A stretch of 64,000 nucleotides of DNA. Origin: Limimaricola pyoseonensis (GTDB taxonomy: Bacteria; Pseudomonadota; Alphaproteobacteria; Rhodobacterales; Rhodobacteraceae). Both the position numbers and the translations under genes were made by a program. Positions within the stretch are counted from its first letter, which is position 1. Each line of letters begins with the position of its first letter. Location of the stretch: assembly GCF_900102015.1 (NCBI RefSeq), contig NZ_FNAT01000009.1, positions 79,527 through 143,526 on the forward strand, given 5' to 3'. Positions 26,566-34,805 of the stretch are shown piece by piece. The notes under the pieces were generated by a model, which saw nothing but the letters and a program-made list of their open reading frames with translations, was not told where the DNA came from and searched no databases.

Positions 26566-27450
26566 TCAGGCCGCGTCGCGCAGATCCGCCGTCTCGGTCT
26601 CGAGCACCCGCAGGAAGGCGCGGGCCGCCGGTGGCAGCAGGCGGCGCGGCTGCGACACGAGGTAGAGATGCCGGCGCGCCTCGCTTTCGGCGAGCGGCAG
26701 GAAGGCGAGCCCCTCGTCGTCCCGCGGCACGGCGCGGCGGGGCAGCAGCGTCAGACCGACGCCGCCGCGCACCAGCGCCAGCAGCGAGGCGGTGTTCGGC
26801 ACCGACATCAGCGCGCCGTCGAGGATCGGGGCGAAGGCCGCGTCCTCGATCAGCCGGCACAGCCCGTTGGCGATGAAGTCGCGCCCGGCAAGATCGTCCC
26901 AGCCGACGGCGTCGCCGCGCGCGGCAAGCGCGTCGCCCGGCGTGCAGACCACGCCGAACGGGTCCGAGAACAGCAGCTTTCGTTCGAAACCCGGCGCCGC
27001 CGCGATGCTCGCGAGGCCGATATCGGCGCGCTCGCTCTCGAGTTCGCGCTGCACCGAGGCGCTGTCCATGTCGCGCATGTCGATGCGCACCTTCGGATGA
27101 TCGCGGCGGAAATGCCGGATCACCGCGGGCAGGATCGCCGTCGCCACCGAGGGCGTGACTGCCAGCCGCACCTGCCCCGCCTCGGCGCGCGACAGCCCCT
27201 CGATCGCCTCGACCGTGCGGCCGAAATGCTCGATCTCGCGCCGGGCCTCGCCGTAGATCATCCCGCCCAGTGGCGTCAGGCGCGACTTGCGCGCCGTCTC
27301 GAACAGGGCGGCGCCGACATGCTCCTCGAACTGCTTGAGCATCATGGAGACGGCCGATGGAGTGCGGCCGAGCTGGTTGGCGGCCTCGTTCAGGCTGCCC
27401 TGCTGCACCACCGCGCAGAAGCAGCGCAGCATCTCGATCTTGATGGCCAA
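26566..27450 (-). CDS. LysR family transcriptional regulator of the BCCT/ALDH cluster
   Basis: 294 aa. HTH at 5-64 (MLRCFCAVVQQGSLNEAANQLGRTPSAVSMMLKQFEEHVGAALF), effector domain about 90-290. It lies directly upstream of the dehydrogenase gene in the same direction and divergent from ridA. Identical TTCAG-N5-CTGAA boxes flank it on both sides, so it very likely controls itself and the adjacent catabolic genes. Confidence 0.9.
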   Translation of the reverse strand: MAIKIEMLRCFCAVVQQGSLNEAANQLGRTPSAVSMMLKQFEEHVGAALFETARKSRLTPLGGMIYGEARREIEHFGRTVEAIEGLSRAEAGQVRLAVTPSVATAILPAVIRHFRRDHPKVRIDMRDMDSASVQRELESERADIGLASIAAAPGFERKLLFSDPFGVVCTPGDALAARGDAVGWDDLAGRDFIANGLCRLIEDAAFAPILDGALMSVPNTASLLALVRGGVGLTLLPRRAVPRDDEGLAFLPLAESEARRHLYLVSQPRRLLPPAARAFLRVLETETADLRDAA

Positions 27451-27451
27451 C

Positions 27452-27466
27452 TTCAGACTCCCTGAA
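27452..27466. promoter_or_regulatory. LysR box TTCAG-N5-CTGAA (lysR/ridA intergenic)
   Basis: Perfect repeat of the element at 26550. It begins 2 nt upstream of the lysR ATG, fitting autorepression. A second pair of the same arms, spaced by 14 nt, lies at 27473-27496 toward ridA. Confidence 0.6.
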
Positions 27467-27548
27467 GTAGATTTCAGATAATGAACTTTGCCTGAAGCGG
27501 ATGGGGCTGTCTACAAGACCGGCAGATGCCAGCTGCAAGGAGCGAGAC

Positions 27549-27905
27549 ATGACCGGCACCCTCAGGAAAATCGGCGGCTCATCCCGCTTCTCCGCGATCG
27601 CGGTCCACAATGGCCAGGTGCATCTCGCCGGGCAGGTGTCGCAGCTCAAGGACGGCGACATCGCGGTGCAGTCGCGCGACGTCCTCGCCAAGGTCGACGC
27701 GCTTCTCGCGGAGGCGGGCTGCGGCCGCGACGACCTGATCTCGGTGCAGATCTGGCTTTCGGACATGGCCGACTACGCCGGCATGAACGCGGTCTGGGAC
27801 GAGTGGGTCTCCTCCGTCACGCCGCCGACGCGGGTCTGCGTCGAGGCTCGCATGGCGCAGCCGCACTACCGCATTGAGGTGCTGGCCATCGCCGCGGAGC
27901 GTTGA
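27549..27905 (+). CDS. RidA family (YjgF/YER057c/UK114) imine/enamine deaminase
   Basis: 118 aa from MTGTLRKIGG with ribosome site AAGGAGCGA. Small trimeric RidA fold: strands VHNGQVHLAGQVSQ, DLISVQIWLSDMADYAGMNAVWDEWV, and the substrate Arg in PPTRVCVEARM followed by YRIEVLAIA. It hydrolyses reactive imines or enamines released by PLP and amine-oxidising enzymes. Divergent from the LysR gene across shared operator boxes, so it belongs to the same catabolic regulon and would detoxify an imine intermediate. Confidence 0.9.
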   Translation: MTGTLRKIGGSSRFSAIAVHNGQVHLAGQVSQLKDGDIAVQSRDVLAKVDALLAEAGCGRDDLISVQIWLSDMADYAGMNAVWDEWVSSVTPPTRVCVEARMAQPHYRIEVLAIAAER

Positions 27906-28118
27906 CCGGATATCGGGCGGCATCCCGCCTCGATGGGTGGGATCCGCGCGCAGGGCCGACGACGCGTACCATCGCATTGTCGTGCGATACAGGGGAGGTC
28001 GAAATGCCTTCGCGCGCTGCGTCGACCGCAGCCTGCTCGGGCGATCGATTTCGCGACGGCGGATGGCGAGGGCGAAGGGAGCCTCGACCGTGAACATTCC
28101 GGCGCACCTTTCCGGCAA
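27906..28118. other. Gene-free stretch before the MCE operon
   Basis: Together with the FNR box that follows, about 325 bases separate ridA from the MCE permease. A short frame with an SD-like GGGGAGG at 28004 codes for only 29 arginine-rich residues and I do not accept it as a gene. Confidence 0.4.
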
Positions 28119-28132
28119 TTGATCTGGATCAA
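28119..28132. promoter_or_regulatory. FNR/FnrL box TTGATCTGGATCAA
   Basis: Perfect TTGAT-N4-ATCAA, 98 nt upstream of the TTG start of the MCE permease gene. It is one of two full-consensus sites in the window. Confidence 0.75.
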
Positions 28133-28230
28133 GGCCCGCGCGAAGCCCCGCGCCATCATCGCCATCGAGGCCCCGCTCGGTCCCGCATTCCGGCGCGGGC
28201 CATGCCGGGCGGCCCCGAAGGATCTCGATA

Positions 28231-29343
28231 TTGGCAACGGTCGAACCAGAACACCCCCAGGGTCCGGTCCTCGCGCTCGACGGCCAGATCGGACTGACGG
28301 ACCTCGATCGTCTCCGGCGGCTGCTCGCCGGGATCGGCGGGGCGCCGCGCGCCACCGTTTCGCTGGCCGGGCTGCAACGGCTCGACTGCGCCGCGGCGTG
28401 GCTGCTGCTGGCCGAGCAGGAGCGTCTGCGGCAGGCCGGAACGGAACTCGTCATCGCGTCGGTGCCGCCGCATGCCCTGCCGCTGATCGAGGCGGTGCGG
28501 GCCAATCTCGACGGGGCGGAGGCGAAGCCGCACCGCCCGCTCTCCCCGGCGATGCTGCTCGACCGGATCGGTCGCCGCGTGGCCGATGCCGGCGCCTTCC
28601 TGCGCGATCTGCTGCAATATCTCGGGCTCTTCGCGGCCCGGCTCTCGAACGCCCTGCGGCGGCCACGTAGCTTCCACCTGACCGCGCTCGTGCATCACTG
28701 CGAGGAGGTCGGGCTGCGCGCGGTGCCGATCGTGGCGCTGATGGCCTTCCTGATCGGCGTCGTGCTCGCCTTCCAAGGCGCGACGCAACTGCGCCCCTTC
28801 GGCGCTGAGATCTTCGTGGTCGAGCTGATCGCCATCTCGATCCTGCGCGAACTCGGCATCCTGCTCACCGCGATCATCGTCGCGGGGCGCACCGCCTCGG
28901 CCTTCACCGCCGCGATCGGCTCGATGAAGATGCGCGAGGAGATCGACGCGATGCGGACGCTGCGCATCGACCCGGCCGACGCGCTGGTGCTGCCGCGGCT
29001 CGTCGCGCTGGTGATCACCCTGCCGATCCTCGGGCTGGTGGCGGATGTCAGCGGCCTCATCGGCGGCGCGCTCATGTCATGGGCCGAGCTCGGCATCTCG
29101 CCCGCGATGTTCCGCACCCGGCTGATCGAGGGCACCGACCCGATCCATGTCGTGGTCGGGCTGGTCAAGGCGCCGGTCTTCGCGCTGATCATCGGCATCG
29201 TCGGCTGCCGCGCCGGCATGCAGGTCGGCAACAGCGCCGAGTCGCTCGGCCGGATGACCTCCAGCGCCGTGGTCACCGCGATCTTCGCCGTCATCGTCAC
29301 CGACGCGCTGTTCTCGATCCTCTTCGCGCAGGTGGGGCTGTGA
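28231..29343 (+). CDS. MlaE family ABC permease with N-terminal STAS domain
   Basis: 370 aa. TTG start with a GAAGGA ribosome site; no ATG fits. Residues 1-100 form a STAS-like domain (LAGLQRLDCAAAWLLLAEQERL), fused to the MlaE/YrbE permease (about 130-370) with the family stretches ELGILLTAIIVAGRTASAFTAAIGSMKM and EEIDAMRTLRIDP. In E. coli the STAS protein (MlaB) is separate; the fused form is common in alphaproteobacteria. It forms the membrane channel of an MCE lipid transport system with the next three genes. Confidence 0.9.
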   Translation: MATVEPEHPQGPVLALDGQIGLTDLDRLRRLLAGIGGAPRATVSLAGLQRLDCAAAWLLLAEQERLRQAGTELVIASVPPHALPLIEAVRANLDGAEAKPHRPLSPAMLLDRIGRRVADAGAFLRDLLQYLGLFAARLSNALRRPRSFHLTALVHHCEEVGLRAVPIVALMAFLIGVVLAFQGATQLRPFGAEIFVVELIAISILRELGILLTAIIVAGRTASAFTAAIGSMKMREEIDAMRTLRIDPADALVLPRLVALVITLPILGLVADVSGLIGGALMSWAELGISPAMFRTRLIEGTDPIHVVVGLVKAPVFALIIGIVGCRAGMQVGNSAESLGRMTSSAVVTAIFAVIVTDALFSILFAQVGL

Positions 29344-30131
29344 CCGGCGCGGCCGACATGGTGATCCGCATCCGCGGGCTGGAGAACCGGTTCGGGCCGC
29401 ATGTCGTGCATGAAGGGCTCGACCTCGACATGCGGCGCGGCGAGGTGCTGGGCGTGGTCGGCGGATCGGGCACCGGCAAGTCGGTGCTACTGCGCAGCAT
29501 CGTCGGGCTCAGGCGGCCCAGCGCCGGGCGGATCGAGGTGTTCGGCGAGGACATGACCGGCATCGACGAGACCCGCCATGCCGGCATCGCGGCGCGCTGG
29601 GGGGTGATGTTCCAGGACGGGGCGCTGTTCTCCTCGCTGACGCTGCGCGAGAACGTCGAGGTGCCGCTGCGCGCGATCGACGGGCTCGACCCCAAGACGC
29701 GGCGCGCGCTGGCCGACCTCAAGATCGCCATGGTCGGCCTGCCCCCGGACGCGGCCGATACCTACCCCGCCGAGCTGTCGGGCGGCATGCGCAAGCGCGC
29801 GGGCCTCGCGCGGGCGCTGGCGCTCGATCCCGAGATCGTCTTCCTCGACGAGCCGACCGCCGGGCTCGACCCGATCGGCGCGTCGGCCTTCGACCGGCTG
29901 ATGCGCGATCTCGTGCAGGCGCTGGGGCTGAGCGTGTTCCTCGTGACCCATGATCTCGACACGCTCTACGCGCTGTGCGACCGCGTGGCGGTTCTGGCCG
30001 AACGCCGCGTGCTCGCGACCGGCACGCTCGACGACATGCTGGCGGTCGAGCACCCCTGGGTGCGCGACTATTTCCACGGGCCCCGCGGACGGGCGGCCCG
30101 CCGCGCCCCATCCGGACCGGGAGGGAGGTGA
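29340..30131 (+). CDS. MlaF-type ABC transporter ATP-binding protein
   Basis: 263 aa from a GTG that overlaps the permease stop (GTGA), with AGGTGGGG just upstream; an ATG at 29358 is an alternative start. Walker A GGSGTGKSVLL, Q-loop GVMFQDGALFSSLT, signature LSGGMRKRAGLARAL, Walker B IVFLDEPTAGLDP and H-loop LVTHDLDTLY are complete. MCE-linked ATPase that powers phospholipid transport between the inner and outer membranes. Confidence 0.93.
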   Translation: MTGAADMVIRIRGLENRFGPHVVHEGLDLDMRRGEVLGVVGGSGTGKSVLLRSIVGLRRPSAGRIEVFGEDMTGIDETRHAGIAARWGVMFQDGALFSSLTLRENVEVPLRAIDGLDPKTRRALADLKIAMVGLPPDAADTYPAELSGGMRKRAGLARALALDPEIVFLDEPTAGLDPIGASAFDRLMRDLVQALGLSVFLVTHDLDTLYALCDRVAVLAERRVLATGTLDDMLAVEHPWVRDYFHGPRGRAARRAPSGPGGR

Positions 30132-30134
30132 GGC

Positions 30135-31853
30135 ATGGAAACCAAGGCCAACTACGTGCTGGTCGGCGCCTTCACCCTCGCGGGTCTTGTCGGCATCCTG
30201 CTCTTCACGCTGTGGTTCGCGCGGATCGAGCTGGACCGGCAGTTCGCCACCTACGAGATCGAGTTCGACAGCGTCTCCGGGCTGGGCCGCGCCTCGGAGG
30301 TGCGCTTCGGCGGGCTGCTCGTGGGCCAGGTCACCGACCTCGCACTGGCGCCCGACCAGTCGGGCGCGATCCGGGTGGTGGTGCAGGTGCAGGCCGACAC
30401 CCCGGTCCGGCGCGACAGCGTCGCCCGGATCGAGGCGCTGGGCGTGACCGGCGTGTCCTACGTCGCGATCGAGGCCGGGTCATTCGACGCGCCGCTGCTC
30501 TCCGCCGATCCGGGCGAGGCGCCGCCCCGCATCATTGCCGGCCCCTCCATGCTGCAATCGCTGACGCGCGGCGCGCCCGAGCTGATGGACGAGGCGCTCT
30601 CGGTCATGCAGCGGCTCGACGACCTTCTGGGCGAGGCGAACCGCGACCGTGTGGCGCGCATCCTCGACAACACCGAAAGCGCCAGCGCGGCGCTGGCAGA
30701 GACGCTCGACGACCTGTCCGGCACGGCGGAGGCGATCACCGGCGTGACAGACGAGGCCCGGCGCTTCAACGACGCGTGGGAGGCGCTGGCCGGGCGGCTG
30801 GTGGCCCTGTCCGACCGGGCCGAGACCACGATGACCCGGATCGAGGCGCTGGCGGATGCCGCCGGGACCACGTTGGACAGCGGCTCGGACACCCTGCAGG
30901 CGGTGGGCGACCTCGTGGACGAGGCCGACCGCTACATGGCCGAGGAGGCGAGCGCGGCGAGCGAAGCGCTGCGGCTGATGCTCGAGGACCTGCGGGCCGA
31001 GATAGGGCTTCTCGGGCCGGAAGCGCGGCGCATGATCGACAGCCTCGCCACGGCGGGCGACGTGGCCCGGACCCGCCTCGACGAGGCCGCCGGGCTGATG
31101 GAGGGCACGGCGGGCGCCCTGGCCCGGATCGGCCCCGCGGTCGAGGCCGCCGAGCGCGCCGCGGTCGCCATCGAGGGGGTCGCCGACCGCGAGATCGCGG
31201 CCCTGTCGCGATCCGCCCGAGAGCTGATCGCGCGCACCGGTCGGCTGGTCGACGAGGAACTAGCCCCGATGCTGTCCGAGCTGCGCGGCACCGGGCAGGC
31301 CATGGGCGATCTGGTGGCGGCACTCGGACCCGACATCGCGAGCACGGCGGAAAGCGCCAGCCGGCTCGCCCGTTCGGCCGAGAGCCTCGTCGCCGGGGCG
31401 GCGGACGGGCTGGCGGCGGCCGAAGGCGCGATGCGGTCCCTCGACACGGCGATGCAGCGTGGCGAGGCCGCCTTCGCCTCGGCCGACCGCACCTTCACCG
31501 AAACCGCCCGGATCGCGGAGGAGGAGATCGCGCCGCTGGTCGCGGATGTCCGCAGCGCCGCGTCGGGCCTCGAGGCCGCCATCGGCACCGTCTCGGCGGA
31601 ACTGCCCCGGATCGGCGAGGATCTGCGCGTCGCGAGCCGCGCCGCGGCGCTGGCCTTCGAGACCTTCGCCGCCACGGTGGCGCGGTCGGGGGCCGCGCTG
31701 GACGGCTTCACGGCCGAGGCGCTCCCGGGCTATGCTCGGCTGGCACAGGAGGCGCGCGCCCTGGTCGGCAATATCGACCGCATGGTCGGCCGGATGGATC
31801 GGGACCCCGCCCGCTTCCTGCTGGACGACCGGGCCCCGGCCTTCCGCAGGTGA
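30135..31853 (+). CDS. MlaD/MCE domain protein with long helical tail
   Basis: 572 aa. N-terminal membrane anchor (about 8-28), a single MCE domain (about 40-118: FDSVSGLGRASEVRFGGLLVGQV...VSYVAIE), then about 430 residues of alanine/glutamate-rich helix with repeated LADAAGTTLDSGSDTLQAV-like heptads. E. coli MlaD is about 183 aa, so this is the long, tunnel-forming type (as in PqiB or mycobacterial Mce) that may span the periplasm. It starts 3 nt after the ATPase stop. Confidence 0.9.
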   Translation: METKANYVLVGAFTLAGLVGILLFTLWFARIELDRQFATYEIEFDSVSGLGRASEVRFGGLLVGQVTDLALAPDQSGAIRVVVQVQADTPVRRDSVARIEALGVTGVSYVAIEAGSFDAPLLSADPGEAPPRIIAGPSMLQSLTRGAPELMDEALSVMQRLDDLLGEANRDRVARILDNTESASAALAETLDDLSGTAEAITGVTDEARRFNDAWEALAGRLVALSDRAETTMTRIEALADAAGTTLDSGSDTLQAVGDLVDEADRYMAEEASAASEALRLMLEDLRAEIGLLGPEARRMIDSLATAGDVARTRLDEAAGLMEGTAGALARIGPAVEAAERAAVAIEGVADREIAALSRSARELIARTGRLVDEELAPMLSELRGTGQAMGDLVAALGPDIASTAESASRLARSAESLVAGAADGLAAAEGAMRSLDTAMQRGEAAFASADRTFTETARIAEEEIAPLVADVRSAASGLEAAIGTVSAELPRIGEDLRVASRAAALAFETFAATVARSGAALDGFTAEALPGYARLAQEARALVGNIDRMVGRMDRDPARFLLDDRAPAFRR

Positions 31854-31863
31854 AGGGAAGGCG

Positions 31864-32487
31864 ATGGGCTGGGTTCGAGGTGTGGCCGGTTTCGGGCTGA
31901 TGGCGATGCTGACCGGGTGCGGTGCTCTGGATGTCTTCGACCGGGCCGCGGCGCCGCTCGAGGTCTACGACCTCCGCCCGCCCGAGATCGCGGCGACCGC
32001 CACCGCGCCGCTGCCCTTGGACGTGATCGTCGAATTGCCCGAGGCCGGGGGCAGCATCGCGACGGACCGGATCATGATCCGCCCCGACCCGCTCAGGGCG
32101 CAGTACCTTCCCGACGCGCGCTGGGCCGACCCGGTGCCCGAGATGATGCAAACGCTGATGGTGCGCAGTCTCGGCGACAGCGGCGCGCTGCGCTATGCCG
32201 GGCGCCGCCCGCTGGGGGTCGGCGGCGACTATGCGGTGCTGACCGAGATCGCCGGTTTCCACGCCGAAGCCTTCGCGGCCGAAGGCGCGCGGATCGAGGT
32301 CGCGCTGCTGGTCCGGCTTGTGCGCGAAAGCGACGCTGCGGTCGTCGCGACGCGCCGGATCGAGGCCGGGGCCGACGCGCCCTCGACCGACAGCCCGGCG
32401 CTGGCCGCGGCCTTCGACCGGGCCAGCCGCGCCGCGCTCGGGGAGTTCACCGGCTGGCTGCTCGGCGCTGTGGGCGCCGGCAGCTGA
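31864..32487 (+). CDS. PqiC-like ABC-type transport auxiliary lipoprotein
   Basis: 207 aa. Lipoprotein signal with lipobox LTGC (Cys about residue 19). The mature domain opens EVYDLRPPEI and contains RIMIRPDPLRAQYLPDARWADPVPEMMQTLMVRSL, the pattern of the PqiC/YmbA auxiliary family; it is the last gene of the MCE operon. Likely an outer-membrane lipoprotein that docks the MCE tube. There is no MlaC-type soluble carrier, in line with a tunnel mechanism. Confidence 0.87.
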   Translation: MGWVRGVAGFGLMAMLTGCGALDVFDRAAAPLEVYDLRPPEIAATATAPLPLDVIVELPEAGGSIATDRIMIRPDPLRAQYLPDARWADPVPEMMQTLMVRSLGDSGALRYAGRRPLGVGGDYAVLTEIAGFHAEAFAAEGARIEVALLVRLVRESDAAVVATRRIEAGADAPSTDSPALAAAFDRASRAALGEFTGWLLGAVGAGS

Positions 32488-32494
32488 GGTCTCT

Positions 32495-32663
32495 TGCAGA
32501 ACGGCACGGTTCGCTTCGCACCGCGCAGGAGACCCCGGGTCACGGTGCCGGGCACGAAGTCGTAGGCGCAAGCATGGCCTCGCTGCGACCGATCACCGCC
32601 GACCGCCCCAGCGCTGCGGGCGCGCTGCCCCGTCAGATCCGTCACGACCAGTATCCGCTTCAT
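32495..32663 (-). pseudogene. Collapsed remnant of the tandem usp gene pair
   Basis: The first 18 codons (MKRILVVTDLTGQRARSAG) match the start of the usp gene at 8973-9827. A short middle piece matches the SAVIGW region of the other usp gene, and the end (AYDFVPGTVTRGLLRGAKRTV) matches the 3' end of the usp gene at 8131. So about 1.5 kb was deleted from a copied usp-usp pair, leaving a fused frame of about 56 codons that has lost its stop. The block directly precedes the second cytochrome copy, as the intact usp pair precedes the first. Confidence 0.7.
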
Positions 32664-32732
32664 GCCGGCGACCTTCGGACTGCGGCCCACACCGCCCCTG
32701 CCTTCGGCCGGTCCGAGGCCCCCCTCTCCGGC

Positions 32733-32746
32733 TTGATGCAGGTCAA
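32733..32746. promoter_or_regulatory. FNR/FnrL box TTGATGCAGGTCAA
   Basis: Identical to the box at 9900-9913 and at the same distance (52 nt) from its cytochrome gene, being part of the same duplicated block. Confidence 0.7.
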
Positions 32747-32798
32747 GGTGGGCGGCGCGGTCCCGGGCGAAGCTGGGGCCGCAACACAGGAGCCGATC

Positions 32799-33212
32799 AT
32801 GCGACCGTTTCTCCCCATCATCCTGCTCATCGCCGGGGCGGCGCAGGCGCAGGAGGTCGAGGACCCGCTCTCGATCCAAGCCGGGCACGATCTCTACATG
32901 GTGTTCTGCCAGTCCTGCCACGGCGCGGAGGCGCGCGGCGACGGGCCCTTCGCGGAGGTGCTGAAGGAGGCGCCGCCGGACCTCACCCGGCTGTCCGAGC
33001 GCAATGGCGGCCGCTTCCCGGTCGCCCGCGCCACCCGCCAGATCGACGGCCGCGACCCCCTGCCCGGCCATGGCGGCGAGATGCCGATCTTCGGGCCGGT
33101 CTTCGACAGCGATTTCGGGGCGCTTTCCGCCCAGTCCGGCCAGCCGGTGCTGACCAGCCAGTCGATCACCGACCTGATCCACTGGCTCGAAACCATCCAG
33201 GTTGCGGGCTGA
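32799..33212 (+). CDS. Small periplasmic c-type cytochrome (copy 2)
   Basis: 137 aa. Signal peptide, CQSCH haem site and axial-Met candidate GGEMPIFGP as in copy 1 (9966-10379). Differences are few: L for F in the signal, Q for R near residue 27, R for N and D for A in the middle, and A for T and A for S near the end. Both copies are intact with no frame damage. Here the next gene, 2 nt on, is a VIT-family transporter and not a P-type ATPase. Confidence 0.9.
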   Translation: MRPFLPIILLIAGAAQAQEVEDPLSIQAGHDLYMVFCQSCHGAEARGDGPFAEVLKEAPPDLTRLSERNGGRFPVARATRQIDGRDPLPGHGGEMPIFGPVFDSDFGALSAQSGQPVLTSQSITDLIHWLETIQVAG

Positions 33213-33214
33213 CC

Positions 33215-33952
33215 ATGCTGAGCTTCGGCAGGCCTCCCGCCGATCATGGCCATGGCCGCGCCGAGATCGCGCAGCGCTTGGCGCGCGCCGGACATGGCGG
33301 CCACCTGAAGGACGCGATCTACGGCGCGATGGACGGGGCCGTGACCACATTCGCCATCGTCGCGGGCGTGCAGGGCGCCGGGCTGTCTCCGAAAATTATC
33401 CTCGCTCTGGGCGCGGCCAACCTGCTGGCCGACGGCTTCTCTATGGCGGCGGGCAACTATTCCGGCACCAAGGCCGAGCGCGACGACGCCGCACGGCTCA
33501 GAGCGGTCGAGGAACGCCACATCGACCTCTACCCCGAGGGCGAGCGCGAGGAGATCCGCCAGATCCTCGCGGCCAAGGGGCTCGGCGGCTCGGTGCTCGA
33601 GCGCGCGGTGACCGCGATCTCGCGCAACCGCCGCGCCTGGGTGGAGCTGATGCTGGTCGACGAATACGGGCTGAGCCCGAAGACACCGGCCCCCCTGCCC
33701 GCCGCGCTGGTGACCTTCGCAGCGTTCCTCGTCGCCGGTCTGGTGCCGCTCGCGCCCTTCGCGCTCGGGTTCGACGCGGCCTTCGGCCTGTCGGTCGCCA
33801 TGACCGCGGCCGCCTTCTTCGCGATCGGCGCGCTGAAGAGCCGCTGGTCGCTGGCGCCGTGGTGGCGCTCTGGCGCCGAGACGCTGGCGATCGGCGGCAC
33901 GGCGGCGGCGATCGCTTACCTGGTCGGATCGCTGTTCCGCGGGATCGGCTAG
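33215..33952 (+). CDS. VIT1/CCC1 family (iron/manganese) transporter
   Basis: 245 aa. A short His-rich leader (DHGHGRAEIAQRLARAGHGGH), then the VIT family core: LKDAIYGAMDGAVTTFAIVAGVQGAG, helix 2 with GAANLLADGFSMAAGNYSGTKAERD, a cytoplasmic metal-binding helix pair (about 85-140) and three C-terminal helices. Members move Fe2+/Mn2+ out of the cytoplasm or into compartments. It starts 2 nt after the cytochrome stop and so is under the FNR box, sensible for a condition where ferrous iron accumulates. Confidence 0.9.
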   Translation: MLSFGRPPADHGHGRAEIAQRLARAGHGGHLKDAIYGAMDGAVTTFAIVAGVQGAGLSPKIILALGAANLLADGFSMAAGNYSGTKAERDDAARLRAVEERHIDLYPEGEREEIRQILAAKGLGGSVLERAVTAISRNRRAWVELMLVDEYGLSPKTPAPLPAALVTFAAFLVAGLVPLAPFALGFDAAFGLSVAMTAAAFFAIGALKSRWSLAPWWRSGAETLAIGGTAAAIAYLVGSLFRGIG

Positions 33953-33985
33953 AAGCGATCCGGCTACCAGCACCCCTCCATCCAC

Positions 33986-34020
33986 CAACGCGTTCTCGGC
34001 GATCTGGCGAGAACGCGTTG
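33986..34020. terminator. Strong hairpin after the VIT-family gene
   Basis: Perfect 13-bp inverted repeat (CAACGCGTTCTCG / CGAGAACGCGTTG, 9-nt loop), 33 nt beyond the stop. No T-run follows on either strand; probably the end of the cytochrome-VIT transcript. Confidence 0.55.
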
Positions 34021-34188
34021 AGCGCCCGTCGGAGGATCTCGTGACCGGTGCGTTCTTCCCTCGCAACTGCCGCGATCTCGGCCTCGAGATCGGAGGTGGC
34101 CCGGATCAGGGCGAGGCGGGCCGCGATGGCCCCATTGCTCATCGCCCTTCCCCTGACTCGGCACGGGTCCGGACCGACCGGCCGCGCT

Positions 34189-34650
34189 CTAGGCCCCGCC
34201 CAGCGCGACCGGGCGACTCGACACCTCCCACATCTCGCGCAGCGACTTGTGCATCGCGTGGGCCACATCATCGATCTCGCCTGCGGACGTCTTGCGGCGC
34301 AGCAGCCCGAAGACGGCACGGACAGCCGTTTCCGGGTCGTCCAGCGCCTCCTTGGTGAAATGCGCGCCGATCCGGTCGAGGAACTCGGTCTTGTCGCGCG
34401 GGCGCGGCACCGCCTTCGAGGGGTCCCAGCCCTCGAAATAGATCCCGCGCACCAGCACCGGCAGCTGGGCCGAGAGATCGACCGCCTCGTCGAGCGGCAG
34501 GAAGTCCCGCAGCGTGTGCAATGTCGCGCGCAACAGCATGTAGGCGCGCGGCTTGCGGCCGTCCCAGTCGAGATCCCGGCAGATTTCGTTCAGCCACTCG
34601 GCCACCACCTGCGGTCCGTGGTCCAGGGCCGTGATTCCCGTCGTCGTCAT
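34189..34650 (-). CDS. DUF2267 domain protein
   Basis: 153 aa, soluble. Family pattern: WDGRKPRAYMLLRATLHTLRDFLPLDEAVDLSAQLPVLVRGIYFEGWDPS. A tail of paired helices follows (EIDDVAHAMHKSLREMW). Function unknown; DUF2267 proteins are often found with stress proteins and CBS proteins, as here. The ATG is 61 nt from a full-consensus FNR box, pointing to low-oxygen induction. Confidence 0.87.
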   Translation of the reverse strand: MTTTGITALDHGPQVVAEWLNEICRDLDWDGRKPRAYMLLRATLHTLRDFLPLDEAVDLSAQLPVLVRGIYFEGWDPSKAVPRPRDKTEFLDRIGAHFTKEALDDPETAVRAVFGLLRRKTSAGEIDDVAHAMHKSLREMWEVSSRPVALGGA

Positions 34651-34710
34651 GGCTCCCCCTCCTCGCTGTCTGGATGGCCTTGAGCATGACCCCCGCGGCC
34701 GGGCCGGACC

Positions 34711-34724
34711 TTGATCCTGATCAA
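34711..34724. promoter_or_regulatory. FNR/FnrL box TTGATCCTGATCAA
   Basis: Perfect TTGAT-N4-ATCAA in the gap between the DUF2267 gene (starts 34650) and the end of the CBS gene (34806). Confidence 0.75.
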
Positions 34725-34805
34725 GCGCCGCCGGCCGGATCAGGCCGTTCGGGCCGGTCGAGAAGCCATCGGACCGCCGCGCGAAGGCGAATGCGGGCCG
34801 GATTC

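Noticed and set aside
28004..28093. Small frame with SD-like GGGGAGG upstream of the FNR box
   Set aside because: 29 arginine-rich codons, no family resemblance, different from coding composition.
33498..34142. Minus-strand frame opening MSNGAIAARLALIRATSDLEA with an SD-like AGGGG
   Set aside because: The first ~45 codons look helical and may be a gene relic, but the frame crosses the terminator hairpin and runs antisense through the VIT gene with no stop near.
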